From the NCBI GenBank assembly GCA_913049615.1, contig CAJWZI010000001.1, positions 1-23,316 of the forward strand: a stretch of DNA of 23,316 nucleotides, written 5' to 3'. Numbering within the stretch: the stretch's first letter is position 1; each line of letters opens with the position of its first letter. The translations under genes and the position numbers were made by a program. This DNA is from an uncultured Alphaproteobacteria bacterium (GTDB lineage: Bacteria; Pseudomonadota; Alphaproteobacteria; GCA-2731375). This document shows, piece by piece, positions 8,114 to 16,248 of the stretch. Below the pieces are notes generated by a model. The model was not told the DNA's origin, did not search any database, and saw nothing but the letters and a program-made list of their open reading frames with translations.

Positions 8114-8818
8114 TCACCAAGGCTCGCCAAAAGGACGAATTTCTACAAGGAAGGAACGGGTCGACGGCGGCTGGTGTGCCGTGTGGAAGATTTCGCCGGC
8201 GATGTCATCCGGCTTGGCAAAGAAATCGTCGGGCTTATCGGTGAGATGATTGCGCACCATGGGCATGTCGATCATGGCGTCAATAATCACATAGGCAATG
8301 TGCAGTCCCTGAGGCCCTAACTCTCGTGCCAGGCTTTCCGCCAAGATGCGTTGCGAGGCCTTAGTGGGCGAAAACCCCACAAACCGGGGGATGCCCCGCG
8401 AGGCACCTGTATTGCCTGTTATTATCAGGGCGCCATCGCCAGCCGTCACCATTTGCGGTGCCAATTCCTGAGCGGTGACCAATAGACCCGTGGTATTGAC
8501 CCGGAAATTTCGTTCGAATAAATCTATGTCCAATTCGGAGTAAGGCTGAAACGTAGCCAGAGCGGCATTATAGACCACCTTTTTGGGGGGTCCTTGTTCG
8601 TCAACGATCCTACGCAAGGTCGCGCGGTAGTTGTCGGGCTCGGCCAAGTCCGAGGGATAGGCCATAGTATGGGGGATGGAATCAGCGAAACTCAGTAATC
8701 GCTCCTCGTGTCGGGCGATCATCGATACTTTATAGCCTCCGTCAACAAACCGGCGCACACAGGCCAGCCCCGTGCCTGCACCTACACCGACCACCAGGCA
8801 GTGGGGTCTTTCCATCAT
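8114..8818 (-). CDS. Atypical SDR-fold protein lacking the catalytic Ser and Tyr
   Basis: A 234-residue SDR-fold protein. The glycine-rich loop is atypical (GVGAGTG, 11-17), NNAG is replaced by YNAA (83-86), and at the active site Phe149 replaces Tyr while Lys153 is kept (FSPTK). Asn136 stands where the catalytic Ser is expected. This pattern, together with ESLARELGPQGLHIAYVIID, fits a known divergent SDR subgroup (described in CDD as SDR_c10) in which Phe stands in for Tyr; the assignment is from memory. Function is unknown; it may bind nucleotide without normal dehydrogenase chemistry, or use another mechanism. The start at 8818 gives the usual family length. The frame is open to an ATG at 8959, but that extension looks unlike the family and has no ribosome-binding site. 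Upstream of 8818 the Shine-Dalgarno is also weak, so the start is uncertain by one codon or more. Confidence 0.82.
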   Translation of the reverse strand: MMERPHCLVVGVGAGTGLACVRRFVDGGYKVSMIARHEERLLSFADSIPHTMAYPSDLAEPDNYRATLRRIVDEQGPPKKVVYNAALATFQPYSELDIDLFERNFRVNTTGLLVTAQELAPQMVTAGDGALIITGNTGASRGIPRFVGFSPTKASQRILAESLARELGPQGLHIAYVIIDAMIDMPMVRNHLTDKPDDFFAKPDDIAGEIFHTAHQPPSTRSFLVEIRPFGEPW

Positions 8819-9231
8819 GACAAAAACATCTTCAACACAGGTTCCTCTTCGGGAAGTATGATCGTTCCTTGGCATCAGTAGAGCAAGGGCCATTCCATCA
8901 ATGAGAGATTTGCCCGTCATTGTAGTGATCACCAACATCGGCGGGCGGTCCGCGGCCATGGGTTTAGTACGAAAAATTAATTTTTTTTATTACTTGTAAT
9001 GGCCCTGAATGGAGCGAGTTAAGTGCCGGAATTCAACCGGGACCAGTCGGACCAAAATATTGGCGTAGATATAGTCAAGCGGTGAAGGGATATCCGGTAC
9101 GGCCAAGGTTGTTTCGCACGGCTCGCGTCAAAACCATGGTTTTAGACCCCGGAATAGGGATTTTCCGGCCGGTTAGACGACCGCAAGATAATTTGCAAAA
9201 ACCCAAGAATATAATTCCGCCACAAGGAAGC
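8819..9231. other. Non-coding stretch between paaK-like gene and atypical SDR
   Basis: 413 bases without a supported gene, upstream of the atypical SDR and downstream of the ligase gene (both minus strand). It includes an A/T tract around 8976-8996 that could belong to a promoter for the SDR. It also holds two inverted repeats: CCGGAA / TTCCGG with an 8-base loop at 9149-9168, and a 14-base perfect palindrome AAAACCATGGTTTT at 9130-9143. The reading frames across it are extensions or antisense shadows of the neighbours. Confidence 0.4.
9149..9168 (-). terminator. Stem-loop 3' of the ligase gene, possible weak terminator
   Basis: CCGGAA (9149-9154) and TTCCGG (9163-9168) form a perfect six-base stem with an eight-base loop, about 64 bases past the stop of the minus-strand ligase gene. 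No T run follows on that strand; the next element is an AAAACCATGGTTTT palindrome. It could end the purD-ligase transcript or be chance. Confidence 0.25.
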
Positions 9232-10659
9232 TTAGTCCTTATTCCGTTCATCGGTAACCCGTTTGGCCTTGAATTCGGTTTTTGGCAAAGTGCCAGGAGC
9301 AACCACTTCTACATCGCTACGCACTTCGATCTCCGCCCGAAGGGCAGTCATCACCCGTTCCACCAAGGGAGATTCTTGGCCATGATCAGCATGCTCGACC
9401 ACTACTTTCATCACATCCATGCCGTCTTTATCCCGATTAGTCAGCACAATCTCGAATTCGTCGCCCACCCCCGGCACGGAGCGCACGGCCTTTTCTATCT
9501 GGGTCGGGAAGAACTTGATGCCGCGGAGATTGATCAAATCGTCAGCGCGACCAGAAAAACAGCCCATGGCTCGGGCGTGGCTGCGGCCGCAAGCACAGGT
9601 ATCCGTATTCAAGGTGGTGAAATCACCCACCAGAAACCGCAGTTGCGGCGAGCTTTCCGATATCAAGTTGGTGCAGACGGACAGGCCCCGTTCGCCACGT
9701 GGGGTTGCATCCAGGGTATCGGGATCCACCGTCTCCCAGACCTGGACATCTTCCATCAGGTGGAGAAAATAGCCATCTTCGCCTCCGGTGGCAGAACAAG
9801 CATAGCCGCCGGCTTGAGGTGCAGCTTCGGTGCAGCCATAGAACTCTACCAACCGGGCCGACCATAAATCCTCCAACTTTTCCCGCGTAGGGCCAATGGC
9901 CATGGACGGCTCACCGCCACAAAATAGTTTACTAACAGACGAGGCCGCGGGGTCTAGGTTCATATCCTGCATTACCCGACCAATGTACAAGGCATAGGAT
10001 GGGGTGCAGCACAGGATGGTCGGCTTAAACCGGTTGATCATGCCAGCCCGCATGGCGCCGTCCATACCGCCGCCAGGAATCAAACCTATACCCATCTTGG
10101 CAAGGCCCATTTGCACACCCCAAGCCCAAACATGAGGGCCATAGCCGGTCATCATGTAGACTGTGTCGGCAGGGGTAAAGCCCATGGCGTGCATGGCACG
10201 GGCATTAGACCAAGCCCAAAGCTCACGGTCGATCTGGGAATAGCGGAAAATTCGCGGTGCACCTGTGGTGCCCGAGGTGGAAAATAGCATCCAGCCGCGG
10301 CGGCGCCAGATGTCGTCGGTCATGGTCGTATAATGGCCATATGGCGGCGCGGCCTCGGCATCCACAGTCATTTCGAATTTGTCCACCACGGGCCATTTGG
10401 CAAGATCTTCGACAGTGGCAATATCTGTCGGCGCAAGGTCGAGGCGGTCGAAACGATTGCGGTAAAAGGCGCTGTTTTCATAAAGGAACGGCGTGACGGC
10501 AGCGAGTTTCTCGTTTTGGATAGCGGTAAGCTTATCCCGGCTCGCGCCATCCAGTTTGGGCGACCACATGTTCGGGTCGGCAGCGGCATTGTCGTCATGC
10601 TTAAACTTTTCAAGGGTTGCCAGCCAGGTGTTGCGGGTCGTCATCGCCTTGTCCGTCAT
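9232..10659 (-). CDS. PaaK-like acyl/aryl-CoA ligase (AMP-forming)
   Basis: A 475-residue member of the phenylacetate-CoA ligase branch of adenylate-forming enzymes: acid + ATP + CoA gives acyl-CoA + AMP + PPi. Visible motifs are the P-loop STSGTTGAPR (127-136), the A5-like YGCTEAA (274-280), the hinge region RFLVGDF (341-347), a CxCGR pair (C355, C357) usual in this branch, GRADDLINLRGIKFFP (370-385), and the C-terminal lysine region LPKTEFKAKR. The overall form is PaaK-like, but several positions differ (for example YGCTEAA), so phenylacetate should not be assumed; no other phenylacetate-pathway gene is in the window. It lies 21 bases downstream of purD on the same strand and is probably co-transcribed with it. 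The first ATG is used; GGGAAAGAGAAG precedes it. A second ATG five codons in is possible. Confidence 0.85.
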   Translation of the reverse strand: MTDKAMTTRNTWLATLEKFKHDDNAAADPNMWSPKLDGASRDKLTAIQNEKLAAVTPFLYENSAFYRNRFDRLDLAPTDIATVEDLAKWPVVDKFEMTVDAEAAPPYGHYTTMTDDIWRRRGWMLFSTSGTTGAPRIFRYSQIDRELWAWSNARAMHAMGFTPADTVYMMTGYGPHVWAWGVQMGLAKMGIGLIPGGGMDGAMRAGMINRFKPTILCCTPSYALYIGRVMQDMNLDPAASSVSKLFCGGEPSMAIGPTREKLEDLWSARLVEFYGCTEAAPQAGGYACSATGGEDGYFLHLMEDVQVWETVDPDTLDATPRGERGLSVCTNLISESSPQLRFLVGDFTTLNTDTCACGRSHARAMGCFSGRADDLINLRGIKFFPTQIEKAVRSVPGVGDEFEIVLTNRDKDGMDVMKVVVEHADHGQESPLVERVMTALRAEIEVRSDVEVVAPGTLPKTEFKAKRVTDERNKD

Positions 10660-10680
10660 GTGGCTTCTCTTTCCCGCCGT

Positions 10681-11955
10681 TTAATTATCCCGATCCAGGG
10701 CGCGCCAGCCAATGTCGCGGCGGTAGAAGCCGTCCGGCCAGTCGATGGCATCCACCCCCTGATAGGCTCGGTCCCTTGCCTCTCGAATGTCAGCGCCCTG
10801 CGCCGTCACACCGAGCACCCGGCCTCCATTAGCTAACAACCTGTCGCCGTCTCGTACTGTACCCGCGTGCAGCACCGAAACGCCGATCGCCGCCTCCGCC
10901 GCCTCGACGCCTCTGATCTCAGAACCCTTGGCATATTCGCCGGGATAGCCCTTGGCTGCCATGACGACGGTGATCGCGGCCCGCTCGGACCAGGTGACTT
11001 CGTAGCCAGCCAATTGGCCCCTAGCGGCGGCTATCAGGGCTGCGAGCGGATCGCTTTGCCACCGCGCCAGCAGCACTTGGCATTCCGGGTCACCGAAACG
11101 GACATTGTATTCGATCAACTGTGGGCCCCGGTCCGTGATCATCAGTCCCGCATACAACACGCCCTTGAAAGAGCGGCCATCCTGTTCCATAGCCCGCATG
11201 GTAGGCAGGATAATGCGCTCCATGGTTTTTTGGCGCATTTCCTCTGTCATCACCGGCGCCGGGGAGTAAGCGCCCATGCCTCCGGTGTTGGGGCCCTTGT
11301 CGTCGTCGAATACTGCCTTGTGGTCCTGGGCCGTAGCTAGCGGCAGAGCGTTGCGCCCGTCGCACAAGGCGAAGAAGCTAGCCTCCTCCCCCACCATGAA
11401 CTGCTCCACGACAATTTCCTTACCAGCATCGCCAAATTGGCCACCCAGCACATTCTCAGCCGCGCTTAGGGCTTCTTCCGTGGTTTCACAAACGATGGCG
11501 CCCTTGCCCGCCGCCAGGCCGTCCGCCTTAACCACGATGGGAGCTCCCCGGTCCTGGATGTAGGCCCGCGCCTCATCTATATCCTGAAAAACTCCATAAG
11601 CAGCGGTAGGAATGTTGTGTTTTCGGCACAGCGATTTGGTAAAAACCTTCGACCCTTCCAAAATCGCAGCCCGCCGGTTAGGCCCAAAAGCTAGAATGCC
11701 TTCTTGCTCCAGCCGATCCACTAGGCCGCCAACAAGGGGCACTTCGGGCCCGACGATGACAAAATCTACCGTCTCCCGGTGGCAATGGGCGACGATATCA
11801 TCGAAATCCTCCACGCTGATATCGACACATTCGGCCAGGTTGGCGATGCCGCCATTTCCCGGGCAACAACTTAGCCGCGTCGCCAAAGACGACCGTGCCA
11901 CCCCCCAACAGAGCGCGTGCTCCCGTCCCCCAGAACCGATGACCAAAACATGCAT
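10681..11955 (-). CDS. purD: Phosphoribosylamine-glycine ligase (GARS)
   Basis: PurD makes glycinamide ribonucleotide from phosphoribosylamine, glycine and ATP, the second step of purine synthesis in the cytoplasm. The 424-residue product has the GARS N-domain (VLVIGSGGREHAL at 3-15; VGPEVPL at 68-74), the ATP-grasp core (KADGLAAGKG at 143-152; TGGMGAYSP at 224-232), the signature RFGDPECQ (286-293), and the C-domain. The length equals the family norm. The start is fixed by the conserved MxVLVIGSGG opening; AGGAAAGG lies about ten bases upstream. It diverges from xseA across 95 bases and is followed 21 bases later by the CoA ligase gene. Confidence 0.97.
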   Translation of the reverse strand: MHVLVIGSGGREHALCWGVARSSLATRLSCCPGNGGIANLAECVDISVEDFDDIVAHCHRETVDFVIVGPEVPLVGGLVDRLEQEGILAFGPNRRAAILEGSKVFTKSLCRKHNIPTAAYGVFQDIDEARAYIQDRGAPIVVKADGLAAGKGAIVCETTEEALSAAENVLGGQFGDAGKEIVVEQFMVGEEASFFALCDGRNALPLATAQDHKAVFDDDKGPNTGGMGAYSPAPVMTEEMRQKTMERIILPTMRAMEQDGRSFKGVLYAGLMITDRGPQLIEYNVRFGDPECQVLLARWQSDPLAALIAAARGQLAGYEVTWSERAAITVVMAAKGYPGEYAKGSEIRGVEAAEAAIGVSVLHAGTVRDGDRLLANGGRVLGVTAQGADIREARDRAYQGVDAIDWPDGFYRRDIGWRALDRDN

Positions 11956-12050
11956 GCCATCTACGCCTTTCCTGTGTACTCAACCGCCACAAAATGTTCC
12001 TGGGTGTTGTATCATAGGTGTACAAACAGTTGATCAAGGTTTGTCATCTC
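11956..12050. promoter_or_regulatory. Divergent intergenic region purD / xseA
   Basis: 95 bases between two divergent starts. On the minus strand TTGATC (12030-12035) and TATGAT (12009-12014) resemble -35 and -10 boxes for purD, but with a short 15-base spacer. On the plus strand TATCAT (12010-12015) is one base from the -10 consensus without a clear -35. No purine-responsive motif was recognised. Confidence 0.35.
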
Positions 12051-13505
12051 ATGGTCCAAAATTACTCGGACAACGTGCCTAATCTACCGGAATTCTCCGT
12101 GTCCGAGATTGCCGCTGCGGTGAAGCGCGCTGTGGAGGACAATTTTGGTTATGTGCGTATCCGGGGTGAAGTCTCAGGTTTTCTTGCAGCCCGCTCAGGC
12201 CATTTGTATTTTTCCCTGAAAGACGACAAGGCCATGATCGAAAGCGTGATCTGGCGCGGCACCGCCGGGAAACTGCGATTTCAACCAGAGGATGGCTTGG
12301 AGGTGATTTGTACCGGCAAACTATCCACCTACGCCCCGCGTTCGCGCTATCAACTGGTGGTCGATGCCATGGAGCCGGCGGGTGTCGGCGCCTTGATGGC
12401 ATTGCTGGAGGAGCGGAGACAAAAATTAGCCGCCGAGGGCCTTTTCGCCGAAGAACGGAAGCAAGCTCTGCCGTATTTGCCCCAGGTGATCGGCGTCGTG
12501 ACCTCGCCCACAGGCGCGGTGATTCGCGATATTCTACATCGCCTGCGTGACCGCTTTCCTTCCCACCTATTGTTATGGCCGGTGCTGGTTCAGGGCAAAG
12601 GAGCGGCAGAACAGGTGGCCGGTGCCATTCGCGGCTTTAATGCCTTGGATAATTCTTCCGTCCTGCCCCGTCCAGATCTGTTGATCGTGGCGCGGGGCGG
12701 TGGCTCCATGGAAGATCTGTGGGCCTTTAACGAAGAAGTCGTGGCCCGGGCCGCTGCCGACAGCGCAATTCCATTAATTTCGGCCGTTGGGCACGAAACC
12801 GACACCACCCTAATCGATTTTGTCGCCGATCGGCGGGCGCCGACTCCAACGGCAGCAGCGGAAATGGCCGTACCCGTGCGTTCAGAACTGGTTTCGGATG
12901 TATCGGATCTGGGCCGGCGCCTAGGCCTGGGCCTTCAGCGCGGCCTGTCCCAACGGCGTCGTGAATTGGGTGGTCTGACTCGGGGCCTACGTGGACCGCG
13001 AGAACTATTGGCCCTAGCCCGACAACGACTGGATGAGTGTGCAGAGCGACTACACCGTGCTCTACTGACGTTCGGAGGGGAAAAACGCACAGGTCTTATG
13101 GCGATCAGGTCACGCTTGCGGTTGGCCCTAGTTGCGGACCGGATCGATAGTAGTCAACGCGTCCTGGCCGAGTTCGACAGGCGTCTGTGCCGTGTTATGG
13201 AAATCCGTATCAAGGCCGATGGACTGCGACTGACGGGCCAGGGAAATCTATTGGGAAGTCTAAGTTTCGAGCGGGTTTTAGATAGGGGTTTTGCTATGGT
13301 GCGAAAGCAGAACGGTACCGTGGTTATAGCCGCCGCTAGCGCGGCGCCGGGGGATGCATTGGCCATCACCTTCCGTGACGGCGATGTAGCCGTAACGGTC
13401 GACGGCGCCGATGCTACGGCAAAACAAAAACTGCGAGCTAAGCGAAAATCAAGAGCCTTTACCAAAGGAAAAGCGAAAAACGGCGGCCAGGGAACGCTGT
13501 TTTGA
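12051..13505 (+). CDS. xseA: Exodeoxyribonuclease VII large subunit
   Basis: XseA with XseB forms a nuclease that degrades single-stranded DNA from both ends. The 484-residue product has the N-terminal OB-fold ([18 protein letters not shown], then RIRGEVSGF and [10 protein letters not shown]). The catalytic domain carries [34 protein letters not shown] and [19 protein letters not shown] followed by PTPTAAAE. Next is an Arg-rich helical region, and the protein ends in a very basic tail ([19 protein letters not shown]). The ATG at 12051 gives the normal N-terminus; a GTG at 12018 is in frame. AAGG lies 11 bases before the chosen ATG, which is rather far. Its stop overlaps the next gene by four bases. 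xseB is not in the window. Confidence 0.95.
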   Translation: MVQNYSDNVPNLPEFSVSEIAAAVKRAVEDNFGYVRIRGEVSGFLAARSGHLYFSLKDDKAMIESVIWRGTAGKLRFQPEDGLEVICTGKLSTYAPRSRYQLVVDAMEPAGVGALMALLEERRQKLAAEGLFAEERKQALPYLPQVIGVVTSPTGAVIRDILHRLRDRFPSHLLLWPVLVQGKGAAEQVAGAIRGFNALDNSSVLPRPDLLIVARGGGSMEDLWAFNEEVVARAAADSAIPLISAVGHETDTTLIDFVADRRAPTPTAAAEMAVPVRSELVSDVSDLGRRLGLGLQRGLSQRRRELGGLTRGLRGPRELLALARQRLDECAERLHRALLTFGGEKRTGLMAIRSRLRLALVADRIDSSQRVLAEFDRRLCRVMEIRIKADGLRLTGQGNLLGSLSFERVLDRGFAMVRKQNGTVVIAAASAAPGDALAITFRDGDVAVTVDGADATAKQKLRAKRKSRAFTKGKAKNGGQGTLF

Positions 13506-14317
13506 GGTGCCTGGCTGCATTTTGTCTTCTCCTGCTAGCGCCTTTCACCACCTGGGCCGGGCCGCCAGCTTTTTCGGGTAATTTTACCCAAGGTGGCCTA
13601 GTATTCGGTCGCACCGAACCAGACACCAGAATTGAATTCGACGGGCGGGCGGTCCGGGTCAACAGGAGTGGCGACTTCATCTTTGGGTTTGGTCGTGACT
13701 TCCCGGCCAGAGCTAATTTGTATTGGACGCCCGCAAACGGGGCAAGGCAGGCGCTGGACTTGAGCATCAAGGCTAGAACCTACAAAACCCAGCGGATCGA
13801 CGGCCTACCACCTAAAATGGTGACGCCGCCCCCATTTGTGGTGGAACGGATCCAGCGGGAAAACCAAGGTATCGCCGCCGTGCGCCAACTGGACAGCCCT
13901 GAACCTTGGTATGTCAGTGGCTTTGTCTTGCCCGCTGAGGGAGTTGTCAGCGGTGTTTACGGAAGTCAACGCATTCTCAATGGTAAGCCTCGCCGGCCCC
14001 ACTACGGTCTTGACATTGCCAACCAGACGGGTACGCCTATCGTTGCCTCCACCGATGGCCACGTGGCCCTAGCCGAGGATGATCTGTATTATACTGGCGG
14101 CACAGTCATGCTGGACCATGGCCATGGCCTGACCTCGGTGTATTCCCATCTACAATCGGTCAGCGTGACAGTGGGCCAGTTCGTTCGCCAGAGTGAGCGG
14201 ATAGGCACCTTGGGCGGCACGGGACGTGCTACTGGCCCCCATTTGGATTGGCGGCTAAATTGGTTTAATCAACGCCTGGACCCAGGCCTGTTGCTGGGTC
14301 TTATGCCGAAGCATTAG
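13502..14317 (+). CDS. Secreted M23-family peptidase (LytM domain)
   Basis: A 271-residue exported protein with a lysostaphin-like metallopeptidase domain, likely acting on cell-wall peptides in the periplasm. The N-terminus is a signal peptide ([20 protein letters not shown]), with cleavage expected near residue 20. Residues 22-100 form a beta-rich domain ([15 protein letters not shown]). The M23 domain covers about 140-265: HYGLD (H167, D171) supplies the first zinc ligands, YSHL gives H216, and the last motif is GPHLDWRL (H247, D249). Most active M23 enzymes have H-x-H at that site, so Asp replaces a zinc-ligand His. The start is TTG at 13502, overlapping the xseA stop as TTGA, with AGGGAA seven bases upstream; no other start leaves a full signal peptide. 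Translation is probably coupled to xseA. moeB follows after eight bases. Confidence 0.88.
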   Translation: MRCLAAFCLLLLAPFTTWAGPPAFSGNFTQGGLVFGRTEPDTRIEFDGRAVRVNRSGDFIFGFGRDFPARANLYWTPANGARQALDLSIKARTYKTQRIDGLPPKMVTPPPFVVERIQRENQGIAAVRQLDSPEPWYVSGFVLPAEGVVSGVYGSQRILNGKPRRPHYGLDIANQTGTPIVASTDGHVALAEDDLYYTGGTVMLDHGHGLTSVYSHLQSVSVTVGQFVRQSERIGTLGGTGRATGPHLDWRLNWFNQRLDPGLLLGLMPKH

Positions 14318-14325
14318 GTATTTTC

Positions 14326-15126
14326 ATGGCCGAGTTAAATGAAGAACAAATTCAGCGCTACGCCCGCCACATAGTCTTACAGGAAGTGGGTGGCTTGGGG
14401 CAGGCCACCCTGCTGGACGCCAAAGTTCTGGTGGTGGGTGCTGGAGGTCTGGGTTCACCCATGCTGATGTACCTTGCCGCCGCCGGCGTAGGCACCATCG
14501 GCTTGGTGGACGACGATGAGGTTTCGCTGTCAAATTTGCAGCGACAGATCGCCCACGGCACGCCGGATATCGGTCGGGCCAAGGTAAACAGTGCCAAAGA
14601 TCGCGCGGTGGCCCTTAACCCTGAGATAACATTCGTGCCGCATAGGACACGCCTGAATTCAGGCAATGTGATGGACCTCCTAACAGACTATGACATCATC
14701 GCGGACGGCACCGATAATTTTGATACCCGCTTTCTGCTCAACGATGCCTGTTTTCTGGCGGGAAAAACCCTAGTTTCGGCCGCTGTGCTGCGTTTCGACG
14801 GTCAACTTTCTACCTACAAGGCCTATTTAGGCCCACCGCACCCTTGTTACCGCTGCATTTTCCCTGAACCACCGCCCCCCGATGCCATCCCCTCTTGCGC
14901 CCAAGGCGGGGTCCTGGGAGCCATGGCAGGCGTCATGGGCGCCATGCAAGCAACGGAAGTACTAAAAGAAATTCTTGGTATCGGAGAAAGCATGTCTGGC
15001 CGCTTTCTGATCCACGACGGCTTAGCCGGGAAATTCCGGACAGTGAAAGTGAATCCCGACCCCAGCTGTGAATTATGTGGCAAGGCCGCGACAATTAAGG
15101 ATTTGAGACCGGTAAGCCGGTCTTAG
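14326..15126 (+). CDS. moeB: MoeB/ThiF-family sulfur-carrier adenylyltransferase
   Basis: This E1-like enzyme adenylates the C-terminal glycine of a ubiquitin-fold sulfur carrier (MoaD for molybdopterin; ThiS-type carriers are an alternative). The 266-residue product opens with NEEQIQRYARHIVLQEVG. It has the ATP loop GAGGLGSP (38-45), the D127/D130 region DGTDNFDTR, and two zinc-binding CxxC pairs, C174/C177 and C248/C251. C191 in PSCAQGG is the position of the conserved family cysteine. There is no C-terminal rhodanese domain. MoeB is favoured by overall form, but no molybdopterin gene is nearby, so HesA/ThiF roles remain open. It follows the M23 gene by eight bases and its stop codon overlaps the converging dehydrogenase by four bases. 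Confidence 0.87.
   Translation: MAELNEEQIQRYARHIVLQEVGGLGQATLLDAKVLVVGAGGLGSPMLMYLAAAGVGTIGLVDDDEVSLSNLQRQIAHGTPDIGRAKVNSAKDRAVALNPEITFVPHRTRLNSGNVMDLLTDYDIIADGTDNFDTRFLLNDACFLAGKTLVSAAVLRFDGQLSTYKAYLGPPHPCYRCIFPEPPPPDAIPSCAQGGVLGAMAGVMGAMQATEVLKEILGIGESMSGRFLIHDGLAGKFRTVKVNPDPSCELCGKAATIKDLRPVSRS
15106..15123. terminator. Perfect hairpin at the convergent moeB / dehydrogenase junction
   Basis: AGACCGG (15106-15112) and CCGGTCT (15117-15123) form a perfect seven-base stem with a four-base TAAG loop, lying across the last codons of moeB and touching the stop of the opposing gene. Neither strand has a T run after it. A symmetric stop or pause signal for both transcripts is plausible but unproven. 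Confidence 0.35.
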
Positions 15127-16118
15127 CCCGGTAACATGTCTTCGTCGATGATGCGATCAGGTGGTTTGTGGCCGTCGACAAAGGTGCGGATGTTTATCAG
15201 TACCTTTTCGCCCATATTGATACGCCCCTCAATGGTGGCGGAGCCCATGTGAGGTAGCAGTACCACATTGCCCAGGTCCAGCAGTTTCTTATTCACAGCT
15301 GGTTCATGTTCGAAAACGTCCAGGCCGGCACCTGCGATGCGGCCTTCGTGCAACAGGCGCACCATAGCATCCTCGTCGATCACCTCACCCCGCGCCGTGT
15401 TGACAATAAATGCCTGAGGTTGCAACAGTTGAAGACGCCGTGCCGACAATAGATGGTATGTAGCCGGGGTATGGGGACAATTGACCGAGATAATGTCCAT
15501 ACGGGAAAGCATCTGATCCAGGCTCTCCCAATAAGTGGCCTCCAGCCCGTCCTCGGTCGCTTCATCGATCCGGTGGCGGTTGTGATAATGAATTGACAGG
15601 CCAAAGGCCCGGGCCCTGCGCGCAACGGCGGTGCCGATGCGACCCATACCGATAATGCCCAATCGCTTGCCCCAGATGCGGTGACCCAGCATCCAGGTCG
15701 GTCCCCAGCCTTGCCATTCGCCGGCCCGCAGCACGCGTTCCCCTTCCGTCACGCGTCGGGGAACGGCGAGGATCAGGGCCATGGTCATGTCGGCGGTATC
15801 CTCTGTCAGAACGCCGGGCGTATTGGTGACAATTATGCCCCGTTCCCGCGCTGCATCGAGGTCAATATGGTCCCACCCTGTGCCAAACGAGGCTATCAGT
15901 TTTAGCCGTTCGCCCGAGTTGGCGATGACATCGGCATCGATGCGATCCGTTACCGTGGGCACCAGAACGTCGGTATGCTTCACCGCATTAACCAGATCCT
16001 CGTGGTTCATGGGATCGTCGGTCACGTTCAGGCGGGTGTCAAATAGCTCCATCATCCGCGTTTCAATCACGTCGGGCAGTTTGCGGGTTACGATGACCAA
16101 GGGTTTGGTTTGCGACAT
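15123..16118 (-). CDS. D-2-hydroxyacid dehydrogenase (glyoxylate/hydroxypyruvate reductase-like)
   Basis: A 331-residue NAD(P)-dependent enzyme that interconverts a D-2-hydroxy acid and its 2-keto acid in the cytoplasm. The cofactor loop is GMGRIG (157-162). The catalytic residues are R243 (NTARGEVID), E272 (DVFEHEP) and H290 (LPHMGSAT), in the spacing of the GRHPR/glyoxylate reductase branch. N180/R181 (YHNRHR) at the end of the next strand suggests NADPH use. Glyoxylate or hydroxypyruvate is the most likely substrate, from family resemblance only. The ATG at 16118 is chosen; a TTG at 16142 is in frame but adds eight residues outside the family pattern. GAGAGAAG precedes the start. It converges on moeB with four bases of overlap and is divergent from a secreted SH3-domain gene. 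Confidence 0.9.
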   Translation of the reverse strand: MSQTKPLVIVTRKLPDVIETRMMELFDTRLNVTDDPMNHEDLVNAVKHTDVLVPTVTDRIDADVIANSGERLKLIASFGTGWDHIDLDAARERGIIVTNTPGVLTEDTADMTMALILAVPRRVTEGERVLRAGEWQGWGPTWMLGHRIWGKRLGIIGMGRIGTAVARRARAFGLSIHYHNRHRIDEATEDGLEATYWESLDQMLSRMDIISVNCPHTPATYHLLSARRLQLLQPQAFIVNTARGEVIDEDAMVRLLHEGRIAGAGLDVFEHEPAVNKKLLDLGNVVLLPHMGSATIEGRINMGEKVLINIRTFVDGHKPPDRIIDEDMLPG

Positions 16119-16248
16119 GGCTTCTCTCACGCAAGCAGGCAAGGGGTCGAAGGAATACTTTCCAGACGTCTCTACCAGACTGTGGTCTCAGGGACAAATG
16201 GCGGATCGACAAGTTGGGTTGACTAAGCTCCTTAGCAGTTGGCATAAG
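16119..16248. promoter_or_regulatory. Divergent intergenic region, dehydrogenase / SH3-domain gene
   Basis: 130 bases. On the plus strand TTGACT (16219-16224) and CATAAG (16243-16248) with an 18-base spacer resemble a sigma-70 promoter. If real, transcription would begin at or next to the ATG at 16255, giving a leaderless message. An ACCA/TGGT inverted repeat lies near 16174-16186. Confidence 0.3.

Noticed and set aside
8819..8959. N-terminal extension of the atypical SDR to an ATG at 8959
   Set aside because: It adds 47 residues before the nucleotide-binding loop, unlike the family, and has no ribosome-binding site.
9082..9867. A 261-codon plus-strand open frame
   Set aside because: It is antisense to the C-terminal part of the CoA ligase gene, has no recognisable domain and no ribosome-binding site.
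10660..16125. The shared GAGAAGCC just before the start codons of the ligase and the dehydrogenase genes
   Set aside because: Two short matches at ribosome-binding positions are best explained by the common pull toward Shine-Dalgarno-like purine runs and chance.
15781..16248. Upstream extension of the SH3-domain gene
   Set aside because: The frame is open, but it runs antisense through the dehydrogenase gene and precedes a clear signal peptide, so the gene starts later.
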